A stretch of 64,000 nucleotides of DNA from Chloroflexota bacterium (lineage in GTDB: Bacteria > Chloroflexota > Anaerolineae > Anaerolineales > UBA4823), in contig JAJUJL010000004.1 in the NCBI GenBank assembly GCA_029265355.1, forward strand, positions 62,001 to 126,000, written 5' to 3'. Shown in pieces: positions 35,020 to 43,473 of the stretch (position 1 is the stretch's first letter; each line of letters starts with the position of its first letter). The notes beneath the pieces are model-generated. The model was not told the origin of the DNA. It saw only the letters and a list, made by a program, of their open reading frames with translations, and made no database searches. The position numbers were made by a program, and so were the translations under genes.

Positions 35020-35796
35020 ATGACCGTATTTCAATTCATCCAAACCGAGGTGCACGACCGGGTTGGTTTGGTGCGCCTGAACCGCCCAGAAGCGTTGAAT
35101 GCCCTAAACCATACACTGGTTTCCGAATTGATGAGCGCGCTGGAAAACTTTGATCAGGACGCACAAATTGGCGCCATGGTGGTGTGTGGAAATGAGCGCG
35201 CCTTTGCTGCTGGGGCAGATATCAAGGAAATGGCTGAAGCCTCCGCGGTGGAGATGCTCAAGCGAGACAATATCTCCCAATTTGACCGCATCATTAATAT
35301 CAAGAAACCGGTCATCGCCGCGGTATCGGGTTGGTGCCTGGGAGGCGGGAACGAACTGGCGATGTCGTGCGACATGATCATCGCCTCTGAGACAGCCCGC
35401 TTTGGACAGCCAGAGATTAACCTGGGCGTGATCCCCGGTGCAGGCGGCACGCAGCGACTGGCGCGCGCCGTGGGCAAAGCCATTGCCATGGAGATGGTGC
35501 TCAATAACCGCACACTGACGGCCCAGGAAGCCTTGCAGTTCGGCCTGGTTAATCGGGTGGTGCCGGTAGAGCGTTATCTCGATGAAGCCTTGAGCCTTGC
35601 CGGTGAGATCGCCGGGCGCGCTCCCCTGGCAGTGCGTCTGGGCAAAGCCGCAATCAACCATGCTTACGAATCTTTCCTTTCGGATGGTTTGGCGGATGAA
35701 CGGCGCGCTTTTTATCTTTTGTTTGCCAGTCGGGATCAAAAAGAGGGCATGGCTGCTTTTGTGGAGAAAAGAAAGCCGAATTGGAAAGGGGTTTGA
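35020..35796 (+). CDS. Enoyl-CoA hydratase (crotonase family)
   Basis: A 258-residue cytoplasmic crotonase that probably hydrates short-chain trans-2-enoyl-CoA in fatty-acid oxidation or a related pathway. The oxyanion-hole segments AFAAGADIKEM and SGWCLGGGNELAM, and both catalytic glutamates (in GGGNELAM and PEINLGVIPGAGGTQ), are present, which points to a true hydratase. CGGAGG precedes the ATG, and a TATAAT (34975-34980) overlaps the rnhA end and may be its own -10 box. No other beta-oxidation gene is next to it. Confidence 0.92.
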   Translation: MTVFQFIQTEVHDRVGLVRLNRPEALNALNHTLVSELMSALENFDQDAQIGAMVVCGNERAFAAGADIKEMAEASAVEMLKRDNISQFDRIINIKKPVIAAVSGWCLGGGNELAMSCDMIIASETARFGQPEINLGVIPGAGGTQRLARAVGKAIAMEMVLNNRTLTAQEALQFGLVNRVVPVERYLDEALSLAGEIAGRAPLAVRLGKAAINHAYESFLSDGLADERRAFYLLFASRDQKEGMAAFVEKRKPNWKGV

Positions 35797-35913
35797 TATT
35801 CCGAAATCGATACTGTTGACTTTTACAATTTCGCCAGTACAATGAATAAGCAGATGCGAAGCACAGATTTTTCGCAATTCCGGGGAGCCACAGGAACGGA
35901 AAGGAGAATTGCC

Positions 35914-36411
35914 ATGTTTTCTCGCACAGGTCGTCGCATTTTATTTACGGTTTTCAGCCTGATCCTGGCAATGTCAGTCGTCGCCGCCAGCAGCGATATC
36001 AAGCTGCGCCGGGTCAAATTCGGCCAGGATGTCGATTACGCCATGGGAAAAGCCGGCATCCGCTTCAGCAGCAGCCAGTACACGGGTACAGTGCAACTCA
36101 AGCGCGTGAACGTGACCAATTCTCTGGCCGAAGAAACGCCCTCTTTCATCACCAAGTGGCTCGACTTGAGACTGACGAAGGACAACGATGAACGTGTGAC
36201 ACAGGTGGTGGGAGCGGTGTATGTCTACTTCAAAGTCCGCCGCTCCGAAGCCCGCCAATTCGAAAACGGCGAACTGACGATTTATCTGTTCGATACCTGG
36301 AAGCAAACCTGGGAAAAATGCCCAACCTTCGCCGTTCGCGATAAAAACCAGATCACCCGCCTGGCATGCCGTATGCGCGTCTTTGGCCTGTATGGCCTGG
36401 GGTACAAGTAA
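35914..36411 (+). CDS. Small secreted protein of unknown function
   Basis: A 165-residue protein. The ATG at 35914, with AAAGGAG upstream, gives a clean signal peptide (RTGRRILFTVFSLILAMSVVAAS), whereas the track start at 35842 does not. The mature part is rich in beta-type alternation (VGAVYVYFKVRRSEARQFENGELTIYLFD) and contains two cysteines (in KCPTF and LACRMR) that could form one disulfide. The ending RVFGLYGLGYK resembles the closing strand of small beta domains seen in Chloroflexota exported proteins. I do not recognise a family. Confidence 0.7.
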   Translation: MFSRTGRRILFTVFSLILAMSVVAASSDIKLRRVKFGQDVDYAMGKAGIRFSSSQYTGTVQLKRVNVTNSLAEETPSFITKWLDLRLTKDNDERVTQVVGAVYVYFKVRRSEARQFENGELTIYLFDTWKQTWEKCPTFAVRDKNQITRLACRMRVFGLYGLGYK

Positions 36412-36445
36412 TTCGATTATTGCCCAATTCAGCAGCTCATGATTT

Positions 36446-36480
36446 GCCTGGCAGCCCGTAGATAAGTCGGGCTGTCAGGC
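36446..36480. terminator. Hairpin between convergent genes
   Basis: Imperfect stem GCCTGgCAGCCCG/CGGGCTGtCAGGC between the secreted-protein gene and the histidine kinase gene. It could end both transcripts, although only short T-rich stretches follow. Confidence 0.5.
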
Positions 36481-36497
36481 CTATTGATTTCGCTTGT

Positions 36498-37943
36498 TCA
36501 TCTCAAAGGCAGCTCTACCCAGAAAGTGCTGCCTTTTCCCAACTGGCTGGTAACGCCAATCTTCCCTCCATGAGTTTCAACGATTGAGCGGGCGATAGCC
36601 AGGCCCAACCCACTGCCCTGCGGGGGACCATAACGGGGGCGTGTTGCCTCCACGCGGTAAAAGCGCTCGAAGATGTGCGGCAGGTGCTCTCGCGAGATGC
36701 CGAATCCATTGTCGCGCACCACCAGCCGCACCGCGCCATTGGCAGGGGCTTTGTGCAAAAGCAAATTTACATTGCCTCCCTGGCGCGTATATTTAATGGC
36801 ATTATCAACAAGGTTTGAAATCATGCGCCTCAACTGGTCTTCTGAGCCAAGCACAACCGCAGGCGAAGGATCTACCTCACAGCTTAGCTGGATACCCGCT
36901 CGCTGAGCCCGGGCGCTGAAGGCCTCATAGACTTCTTGCAGAACAGTGGCCAAGTTTACAGGCTGCCTTTGGTTCTTCTCAAGCCCGGCTTCGATGCGCG
37001 AGATATCCAATAAATCATTCACCATATTGCTCAGGCGATCCACTTCACTCTCGATCTCAGCCAAAAACTGCCCAGCGATCAGTTTATCCTCCAGGGCGCC
37101 GCTGCGCAGCGCCTCCACCCGCAGCTTGATCGAAGTGAGCGGTGTGCGCAATTCATGGCTGGCATTGGCAACGAAGACTCGCAGCTCGGTAACGTGCGCC
37201 TGTAATCGTCCAGCCATTTCATTGAAAGCCTGAGCCAGGCGGTGCAATTCCTGCGGCGCAGCCGGCGCTGCAGCACGCGCATCCAGGTTACCCATCGTCA
37301 GGCTTTCAGCGGTATTGGTCAGCATGCGAATTGGACCAGCCAGGCTGCGCGCCAACCAGACCCCCCCGACGCTGACCAGCAGCGCGATCAGCAAAGCAAA
37401 GCCAATCAGCAGTCCCAACGAGCCTCGGGTTGCACCGATCGTTTCCTGAAGAGGAATATGCATTCGCAGAACACCCTGCACCAGATCGCCATCTTTGATA
37501 CAAACGGAAAGAGCCAGCATTTCGCTCCCATCGGCGCCCCAGTGCGAGAATTCCGCTTCCCCGGCTGTCATCGCCTCCCACACATCGGGTGCATTCTCTG
37601 GCGTTGCCGCTACCGGCAAGCTGCCTGAACGATCAGCGATGGGCTGTCCATCCGGGAGGTAAACTGTATATCCAATCTCGGGCACACCAATAAAAATAGA
37701 GGAGAGTTCGCTTTCCAGTTGTTCTCGATCGATATCACCTAGCAAATAGTCCGACAAAGGCTTTTCCAGCTGGTTTGTTGCGGCGTATGCCAGGTCTTCA
37801 TAGCGATGCTCGACTTCACGACGCACTGCCTTGAACAGCACCTGGCCCGCATAGAAAGATATCAAGCTGACGCTGATCAGGGAAACCAACAGGTGCGATA
37901 GCACCAGGCGCGACTGCAAGCCGCGTGGGATCAGGTAACGCAT
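36498..37943 (-). CDS. Sensor histidine kinase (HAMP, HisKA, HATPase)
   Basis: A 481-residue membrane kinase. Two transmembrane helices (about residues 11-33 and 173-198) bracket an extracellular sensor region of about 140 residues. A HAMP domain follows, then the phospho-acceptor SHELRTPLTSIKL and an ATPase domain with N box NLVDNAIKYT, G1 DNGFGIS and G2 GSGLGLAIA. All catalytic motifs are intact. It is encoded 45 bases after the response regulator, so the pair is an operon. The signal is unknown. Because the pair is divergent from the multiheme cytochrome locus, it may regulate it; that is inference. Confidence 0.94.
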   Translation of the reverse strand: MRYLIPRGLQSRLVLSHLLVSLISVSLISFYAGQVLFKAVRREVEHRYEDLAYAATNQLEKPLSDYLLGDIDREQLESELSSIFIGVPEIGYTVYLPDGQPIADRSGSLPVAATPENAPDVWEAMTAGEAEFSHWGADGSEMLALSVCIKDGDLVQGVLRMHIPLQETIGATRGSLGLLIGFALLIALLVSVGGVWLARSLAGPIRMLTNTAESLTMGNLDARAAAPAAPQELHRLAQAFNEMAGRLQAHVTELRVFVANASHELRTPLTSIKLRVEALRSGALEDKLIAGQFLAEIESEVDRLSNMVNDLLDISRIEAGLEKNQRQPVNLATVLQEVYEAFSARAQRAGIQLSCEVDPSPAVVLGSEDQLRRMISNLVDNAIKYTRQGGNVNLLLHKAPANGAVRLVVRDNGFGISREHLPHIFERFYRVEATRPRYGPPQGSGLGLAIARSIVETHGGKIGVTSQLGKGSTFWVELPLR

Positions 37944-37988
37944 ACCCTAGACTCCTGGATAGGCTTCTTAGGAAAATGAACTGGCAGC

Positions 37989-38687
37989 CTATCCAATTTC
38001 TTCTGGTCCTGCAAAGCGGTATCCGTGGCCGCGAATCGTCTGGATCAACTGGGGCGAGGCAGGATCGTCTTCCACCTTCAATCGGAGCCAACGCACATGG
38101 ACATCCAGCGTACGCGGATCACCAATCCATTCGCTGCCCCAAACCTGCGCCAGCAGCTCCTCCCGGCTCAGAGCGCGCCCGGCGTTTTTCATCAAGATTG
38201 CCAACAGCTCGTATTCGCGCGAAGAAAGCTGCAGTTCTTTATCGTTCCGGAAGGCGCGACGAGAAACAGGGTCGAGCGACATATAACCCAACGTAATCGG
38301 CTGCATTTGCACCTTTTGGCGATCCATTTCCACCCTTCGCAAAGTTGAGCGGATGCGCGCCAACAGTTCGCGAAAGGAGAATGGTTTTGCCAGGTAATCA
38401 TCCGCGCCCACCTCCAGCCCCATCACTCGATCGATCTCCTCCCCTCTGGCAGTCAGCATAATCACTGGGATAGTGCTGCGCTCTCGCAACTTACGGCACA
38501 CCTCCAGGCCGCTCATCCCCGGCAGCATGACATCCAAAACAATCAAGTCGGGCTGGAATGAATCGACCACCTCCAAGGCCTGGTCTCCATCCGCGACCGA
38601 CATCACATCGAATCCCTCGCGCTTCAGGCTGTATGTCAATGAGTCCGTAATCAAGACTTCATCATCTACGAGCAGTATTCGCGCCAT
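37989..38687 (-). CDS. OmpR/PhoB-type response regulator
   Basis: A 232-residue regulator. The receiver domain (residues 1-118) has the acidic pair VDDE, the phospho-acceptor aspartate in LIVLDVMLPGMSG, the switch threonine in MLTARGE and the lysine in AKPFSFREL. The C-terminal winged helix (about 135-230) contains LSSREYELLAIL and RTLDVHVRWLRLKVE. It is transcribed ahead of the kinase. Its target sites are unknown; the nearest divergent operon encodes multiheme cytochromes. Confidence 0.95.
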   Translation of the reverse strand: MARILLVDDEVLITDSLTYSLKREGFDVMSVADGDQALEVVDSFQPDLIVLDVMLPGMSGLEVCRKLRERSTIPVIMLTARGEEIDRVMGLEVGADDYLAKPFSFRELLARIRSTLRRVEMDRQKVQMQPITLGYMSLDPVSRRAFRNDKELQLSSREYELLAILMKNAGRALSREELLAQVWGSEWIGDPRTLDVHVRWLRLKVEDDPASPQLIQTIRGHGYRFAGPEEIG

Positions 38688-39003
38688 TGCGACTCTCCAC
38701 TCTAAGGGCCTCCGGTAGGCTCACCAATCAGGCACGATCACGTCACAGGATACGCAACCAATGCGTAATTATTTTATCTGAAATCACCATTTTTTTATAG
38801 GCTATCTCAGCGCCCAGTCTGCTGCCTGCTGATTGCAACCAATGGGCCAGACAGGTAAGTCATTCTTTGCCCCGCCTCAATTTCCGGAAAACAGATAACA
38901 GCAGTTTCCACAGCCTGAGCTTTATGCCCGAATTATTAAGAATTGGTTATGATTTGCAGCTTTGTGCACAACTTTTCAAGTTGAATCCTTACATGAACTC
39001 AAG
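38688..39003. promoter_or_regulatory. Divergent region between two-component genes and cytochrome operon
   Basis: About 315 non-coding bases, AT-rich in the right half. Rightward, a TATGAT (38948-38953) lies 50 bases before the first cytochrome start but has no convincing -35 partner, which fits a promoter that needs an activator such as the adjacent response regulator. I found no clear direct repeat that would mark a binding site. No Shine-Dalgarno sequence of strength precedes the ATG at 39004. Confidence 0.35.
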
Positions 39004-40581
39004 ATGAGAAGAATTAACCCTGTTCAATCGTTGCCTGGCTTGATTGCCACCTTCTTATTACTAACCGGACTGGGCATGATGCTCTGGTTGCGCGGAGGCG
39101 AGGCGTTCAGCCCCGGTTCCTTGACTGCTATTAGCCATTCCGGTTTGCAAGCTGGTGGATTCCGCTCGCACGCCGAATTCGAGCCGGAATGCAGCAAATG
39201 CCACCAACCTCTGAAAACCACCCAAGTTGAGTTGTGCCTGGACTGCCATGTGGAAGTCGCCGCTCAATTGGATAAACAAAATGGAACCCATGCACACATC
39301 CAGGATGCAAACCGTTGTGCAACGTGTCACTCCGATCACCAAGGGCGCGATTTCGACCCCACACGCCAGGCCTTTAATCATTTCGATCACACACTCACCC
39401 ATTTCAGCCTGCTGTGGCACCAGGTGAATTACGACGCCAGCCCGATGGATTGCACTGCCTGTCACACCATGGAACCGGTCTTTGCCGTATCGATTGCAGA
39501 GTGTTTGGATTGTCACTCTGCCAGGGATGAAGCATTTGTTCAACAACACATCCAGGATTTCGGAGATGATTGCCTGCAATGCCATGATGGCAAAGATCAA
39601 ATGATTAACTTCGACCATCAAGCAACCGACTTCAAGCTCGAGGGACAACACGCTGCTGCACGGTGTGGATCGTGCCACTCCAATGAAGCGCGCGCCAGGC
39701 AGCAAGCCCGCCAGCCAGGCCGGGCCGGGTTCGCTTTATTAACTCGTGAAGAGAGAGATGAGCCCACCACATTACTGGCACAGTTCTGGGATACACCAAT
39801 AGCTTGCGGAAGCTGCCACACCGAGCCTGAGATGCACCTGGGCATGTTCTCTGAGGATTGCGCCACCTGCCACAACGCGCAAAGCTGGTCCCCTGCCATA
39901 CTCGACGGGAAGCAATTCGAGCATGCGAAACACACCGGCTTCAGCCTGCAGCAACACCTGTTCGATGCAAACGAGCAACCGATCCGCTGTAACGATTGTC
40001 ACCAGAGTGATCTAAAGGCGTTTGATGTTCAAACCTGCATCACCTGCCATTCGCTCGATGACGCCAGCGCCAGCTTCATGCAACAGCACACCGCTGAAGT
40101 GGGCTTATCCTGTAAGCAATGCCATGACGGCGTAGATCGCATGGAATACTTTGACCATAATAGCGTGTTCCCATTGCAAGGCCGCCATGCGGGTGTTGCT
40201 TGCCTGGCTTGTCACACAGATTACAACTTTATCGAAACAACCGCCGCCTGTGTTCAATGCCATGCGGAACCCGCCATTCATGCTGGCTCGTTTGGGCTGC
40301 AGTGCCAGTACTGCCACACCGATCAAGCCTGGCAGCCAGCTCAACTGCGCCAGCACCGTTTTCCATTGGATCACGGCGGGCAAGGTGAGATAAAGTGCCA
40401 GACCTGCCACACGCAGCGCTACGATGAAATCACCTGTTATGGGTGCCATGAACACCAGCCTGAGCCAATTCAGGCCAGCCACCTGGCCGCGGGTGTGTCT
40501 TTGGAAGACTTGCCCCGCTGTGCAGCGTGTCACCCGGACGGTTTGCAAGGAGAGCAAACCAAAATCGGTGCAGGAGAATAA
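39004..40581 (+). CDS. Membrane-anchored 18-heme c-type cytochrome
   Basis: A 525-residue protein with one N-terminal transmembrane anchor (about residues 8-28, SLPGLIATFLLLTGLGMMLW) and 18 CxxCH heme-binding motifs by my count, from CSKCH near residue 61 to CAACH near the C-terminus. Additional histidines (FDHTLTHF, NFDHQA, FEHAKH, FDHNSVF) recur before motifs and probably act as distal ligands. It ends with a CxTCH-CYGCH-CAACH cluster shared with the 21-heme protein. The start is the internal ATG at 39004; upstream track residues are leader. It begins the redox locus, two bases ahead of the 30-heme gene, and should carry electrons outside the membrane. Confidence 0.92.
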   Translation: MRRINPVQSLPGLIATFLLLTGLGMMLWLRGGEAFSPGSLTAISHSGLQAGGFRSHAEFEPECSKCHQPLKTTQVELCLDCHVEVAAQLDKQNGTHAHIQDANRCATCHSDHQGRDFDPTRQAFNHFDHTLTHFSLLWHQVNYDASPMDCTACHTMEPVFAVSIAECLDCHSARDEAFVQQHIQDFGDDCLQCHDGKDQMINFDHQATDFKLEGQHAAARCGSCHSNEARARQQARQPGRAGFALLTREERDEPTTLLAQFWDTPIACGSCHTEPEMHLGMFSEDCATCHNAQSWSPAILDGKQFEHAKHTGFSLQQHLFDANEQPIRCNDCHQSDLKAFDVQTCITCHSLDDASASFMQQHTAEVGLSCKQCHDGVDRMEYFDHNSVFPLQGRHAGVACLACHTDYNFIETTAACVQCHAEPAIHAGSFGLQCQYCHTDQAWQPAQLRQHRFPLDHGGQGEIKCQTCHTQRYDEITCYGCHEHQPEPIQASHLAAGVSLEDLPRCAACHPDGLQGEQTKIGAGE

Positions 40582-40583
40582 CC

Positions 40584-43034
40584 ATGAAACGCTTCTTTCC
40601 GTTTGCTGGACTGATTGTGTTCTTGTTTACCGTGATGGGTATCTGTTTGGGGCTGTTCCTGGCCGTTTCCGCCCCATTTCGACCTGGCAACCCCCTCTTT
40701 GCCGCGCAACATTTCGCCGAAGAGCAGCGGGCGCGCCTCAACTTCAGTGAGAGCGGCAAAGCCTCGTACTATCTGACGCTGGCAGAACGGCGCTCGGTGG
40801 ACCTGGTCATGTTGAGCAACACCAACCAGGAGCCAGCAGCCTTGCAGGCGCTCGCCGATGCCATCCAGCATGCCGAACAGGCCATAGCGCAGGCGCCCGA
40901 AAGTGACCGTAGCGCATTGTTTGAGCAAATGGCAGTCGTGGCTCGAGAAGGCAGCGTCGCCCTCGCTAGCGCCCACCTGAGCCAGGCCGAGATACCGGAC
41001 GCCTATCTGGCGTTGGAAGCGCGACTGGCGACCCTGCAACAGTTATTTGCCGAAGATAAAATCACCGCGCGGGATGTCTTCAAAGCGCGCATCCGCATCC
41101 TGCTGCCGTACGTTCCCGCAGAAACCAATCGCGGGGTTGTGGCATCCAACCCAGCAGACAGCATCGACCCACACCTGGTAAGCTTTCTGGAGGGAAGCGC
41201 TGGCGCTGAGCACGCCTTCTTTCCACTGGTTGGTGAACACGAAGCTTTGAGCTGCGAGAGCTGTCACACCAATGGCACCTTCTCAGGAACACCCAACCAG
41301 TGCATCGCCTGCCATAGCCAGGCTGCGCCAGCCAACCATTTCCCCGGCGACTGCGCAAACTGCCATAACAGCTTCTCCTGGTTGGATGTGCGCTTCGAGC
41401 ACCGCTTTGCGAGCGGCAGGAGCTGCGCCTCCTGCCACTTGAAAGACAAACCTGCCAAGCATTTCAATGGACAGTGCTCTAGCTGCCACGACACAAGCGC
41501 CTGGAAACCCGCCAGGTTCAACCACCAGGCAGCAGGCGCGACCGATTGTATCTCCTGCCACACCAAAAACAAGCCTGCCAACCATTTCGCCGGGCAGTGT
41601 TCGACCTGCCACACCACCAACGCCTGGAGGCCCGCCTTATTCGATCACACGGGGCTGACTGACTGCATTTCCTGCCATACCAAGAATAAGCCAGCTAACC
41701 ATTTCAGTGGGCAGTGTTCTGCCTGCCATAACACCAGCGCCTGGAAACCAGCAACCTTCAATCACGAAACTGCCGGCGCGGTTGACTGTCTTGCCTGTCA
41801 CAGCAAGGTCAGACCCCCAAACCACTACACCGGGCAGTGCTCGACCTGTCATACCACCAACGCCTGGAAACCTGCCACTTTTAACCACCAAGCTGCCGGC
41901 GCGACCGATTGTATTTCCTGCCACACCAAGAACAAGCCTGCCAACCATTTCGCCGGGCAATGTTCTACCTGCCACAGCACCAACGCCTGGAAACCCGCTT
42001 CCAACTTCAACCACACCGGGCAAACCGACTGCATCTCCTGCCACACCAAGAATAATCCTGCCAACCACTTCACCGGGCAATGCTCGCAGTGCCACACCAC
42101 CAACGCCTGGAAACCCGCCACTTTTAACCACCAGGCTGCCGGCGCGACCGATTGCATTTCCTGCCACACCAAGAACAAGCCTGCCAACCATTTCGCCGGG
42201 CAGTGTTCCGCCTGCCACAGCACCAGCGCCTGGAAACCCGCTTCCAACTTCAACCACACCGGGCAAACCGACTGCATCTCCTGCCACACTCAGAACAAAC
42301 CCGCCAACCACTTCAGCGGGCAGTGCTCGCAGTGCCACACCACCAACGCCTGGAAACCCGCCACTTTTAACCACCAGGCTGCCGGCGCGACCGATTGCAT
42401 TTCCTGCCACACCAAGAACAAGCCTGCCAACCACTACAGCGGGCAATGTTCGCAGTGCCACACCACTAGCGCCTGGAAACCCGCCAACTTCAACCACGCT
42501 GGGCTCACGGATTGCATTTCGTGCCACACTCAGAACAAACCCGCCAACCACTACAGCGGGCAGTGCTCGCAGTGCCACACCACCAGCAGTTGGGGCGGGG
42601 CTACCTTCAACCACACCGGACAGACCGACTGCCTGGCCTGCCACACCAGCGACCGACCTGCTAACCATTACAGCGGGCAGTGCTCGCAGTGCCACACCAC
42701 CAGCAGTTGGGGCGGAGCAACCTTCAACCACACCGGGCAGACCGATTGTGCATCCTGCCACACCAAAGATCGCCCCTCCAATCACTGGTCTGGCCAGTGC
42801 TCCCAATGCCATAACACCAGCAGTTGGTCAGGTGTGCAGGTCAAGAATCACACCTTCCCGGTAAATCACAAAAATGCAGAAGGAGTCTGCGCTCGCTGTC
42901 ACCCAAGCAAAACGGCTGATTGGACCTGTTACCAATGCCATGACAGGGCTAAGACAGAGCAGAAACACAGCGAGAAGAACATCTTTGACATCGCCACGCG
43001 CTGCATCGCCTGCCACCCAACCGGCAAAAATTAG
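40584..43034 (+). CDS. Membrane-anchored 30-heme c-type cytochrome built from tandem two-heme repeats
   Basis: An 816-residue protein. AGGAG precedes the ATG at 40584. An N-terminal transmembrane segment (about 5-31) leads to a helical domain of about 170 residues without hemes (AERRSVDLVM, ALADAIQHAEQAI), reminiscent of DUF5667. From about residue 228 on there are 30 CxxCH motifs by my count. Residues 312-748 are 11 tandem copies of a 38-41-residue unit of the form FNH..DCISCHTKNKPANHF.GQCS.CH...AW. Each unit has two CxxCH motifs plus two further histidines (FNH, NHF/Y/W), exactly enough for bis-His ligation of both hemes. It is probably an elongated electron wire. Confidence 0.93.
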   Translation: MKRFFPFAGLIVFLFTVMGICLGLFLAVSAPFRPGNPLFAAQHFAEEQRARLNFSESGKASYYLTLAERRSVDLVMLSNTNQEPAALQALADAIQHAEQAIAQAPESDRSALFEQMAVVAREGSVALASAHLSQAEIPDAYLALEARLATLQQLFAEDKITARDVFKARIRILLPYVPAETNRGVVASNPADSIDPHLVSFLEGSAGAEHAFFPLVGEHEALSCESCHTNGTFSGTPNQCIACHSQAAPANHFPGDCANCHNSFSWLDVRFEHRFASGRSCASCHLKDKPAKHFNGQCSSCHDTSAWKPARFNHQAAGATDCISCHTKNKPANHFAGQCSTCHTTNAWRPALFDHTGLTDCISCHTKNKPANHFSGQCSACHNTSAWKPATFNHETAGAVDCLACHSKVRPPNHYTGQCSTCHTTNAWKPATFNHQAAGATDCISCHTKNKPANHFAGQCSTCHSTNAWKPASNFNHTGQTDCISCHTKNNPANHFTGQCSQCHTTNAWKPATFNHQAAGATDCISCHTKNKPANHFAGQCSACHSTSAWKPASNFNHTGQTDCISCHTQNKPANHFSGQCSQCHTTNAWKPATFNHQAAGATDCISCHTKNKPANHYSGQCSQCHTTSAWKPANFNHAGLTDCISCHTQNKPANHYSGQCSQCHTTSSWGGATFNHTGQTDCLACHTSDRPANHYSGQCSQCHTTSSWGGATFNHTGQTDCASCHTKDRPSNHWSGQCSQCHNTSSWSGVQVKNHTFPVNHKNAEGVCARCHPSKTADWTCYQCHDRAKTEQKHSEKNIFDIATRCIACHPTGKN
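41517..42828 (+). repeat. Tandem coding repeat, 11 units of about 114-123 bp
   Basis: Near-identical DNA units encode the two-heme module of the 30-heme cytochrome. Long units (FNHQAAGATD start) and short units (FNHTGQTD start) alternate in copies 4-8, which indicates past duplication of a two-unit block. The repetition keeps several other frames open and creates long shadow ORFs on both strands. Confidence 0.9.
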
Positions 43035-43068
43035 CCCCCACCTCCCCTGAGGTTGATCGTCTTCCATC

Positions 43069-43107
43069 TTGCGGGCGGAGCTTACAGCATGTAATCTCCG
43101 CCCGCAA
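43069..43107. repeat. Strong inverted repeat after the 30-heme gene
   Basis: Twelve-base arms TTGCGGGCGGAG and CTCCGCCCGCAA with a 15-base loop, followed by a run of A on the plus strand. Without a downstream T-tract it is not a standard terminator for the cytochrome mRNA. It may slow decay or partly end transcription between the two halves of the redox locus. Confidence 0.6.
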
Positions 43108-43148
43108 AAAAATGATCTACACCACACAAAATCATGACCATTGGTAAC

Positions 43149-43177
43149 TTGTGAATTACGGGATGTTACACTAAAAT
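43149..43177 (+). promoter_or_regulatory. Promoter candidate before the ferredoxin gene
   Basis: TTGTGA (43149-43154), a 17-base spacer and TAAAAT (43172-43177). It would give the ferredoxin-oxidoreductase-membrane protein-cytochrome set its own transcript, separate from the first two cytochromes. Confidence 0.55.
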
Positions 43178-43197
43178 TGGACCATAGAGGTGAGTCA

Positions 43198-43461
43198 ATG
43201 AACATACGGGGTTTATTCCGCGCAGAGCAAACCCGCCGCAAAGCGTTGGTGCAGGGTTATGTTGTTCCGGATACCAGTCGCTGTGTGCAGTGCGGCATCT
43301 GCTCGTATAACTGCCCGATCAACATCGATGTCCGGCGGCATGCCTGGCTCGGAGAGCCGGTGCGAGACAGCCACTGCCTGACCTGCGGGGAATGTGTGGC
43401 GCGCTGTCCGCGTGGCGTATTGCGCTTCGAGAGCACCAACTTGTTTCAGACCCAAAACTGA
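43198..43461 (+). CDS. 2x[4Fe-4S] ferredoxin-like protein
   Basis: An 87-residue electron carrier. Two full cluster motifs are visible: CVQCGICSYNCP (about residues 28-39) and CLTCGECVARCP (about 60-71), separated by a longer loop than in clostridial ferredoxin, closer to HdrC- or subunit-type ferredoxins. The ATG at 43198 is preceded by AGAGGTGA; the track extension upstream covers the promoter. It lies 12 bases before the FAD oxidoreductase gene and probably passes electrons between it and the membrane partner. Confidence 0.93.
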   Translation: MNIRGLFRAEQTRRKALVQGYVVPDTSRCVQCGICSYNCPINIDVRRHAWLGEPVRDSHCLTCGECVARCPRGVLRFESTNLFQTQN

Positions 43462-43473
43462 GGTTCATTCATC

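Noticed and set aside
41637-42864. Long ORFs of 385-391 codons on both strands inside the 30-heme cytochrome gene
   Set aside because: They are shadows kept open by the near-identical tandem repeats; they encode low-complexity Pro/Thr or Val/Gly repeats without a ribosome site, whereas the cytochrome frame has regular CxxCH motifs.
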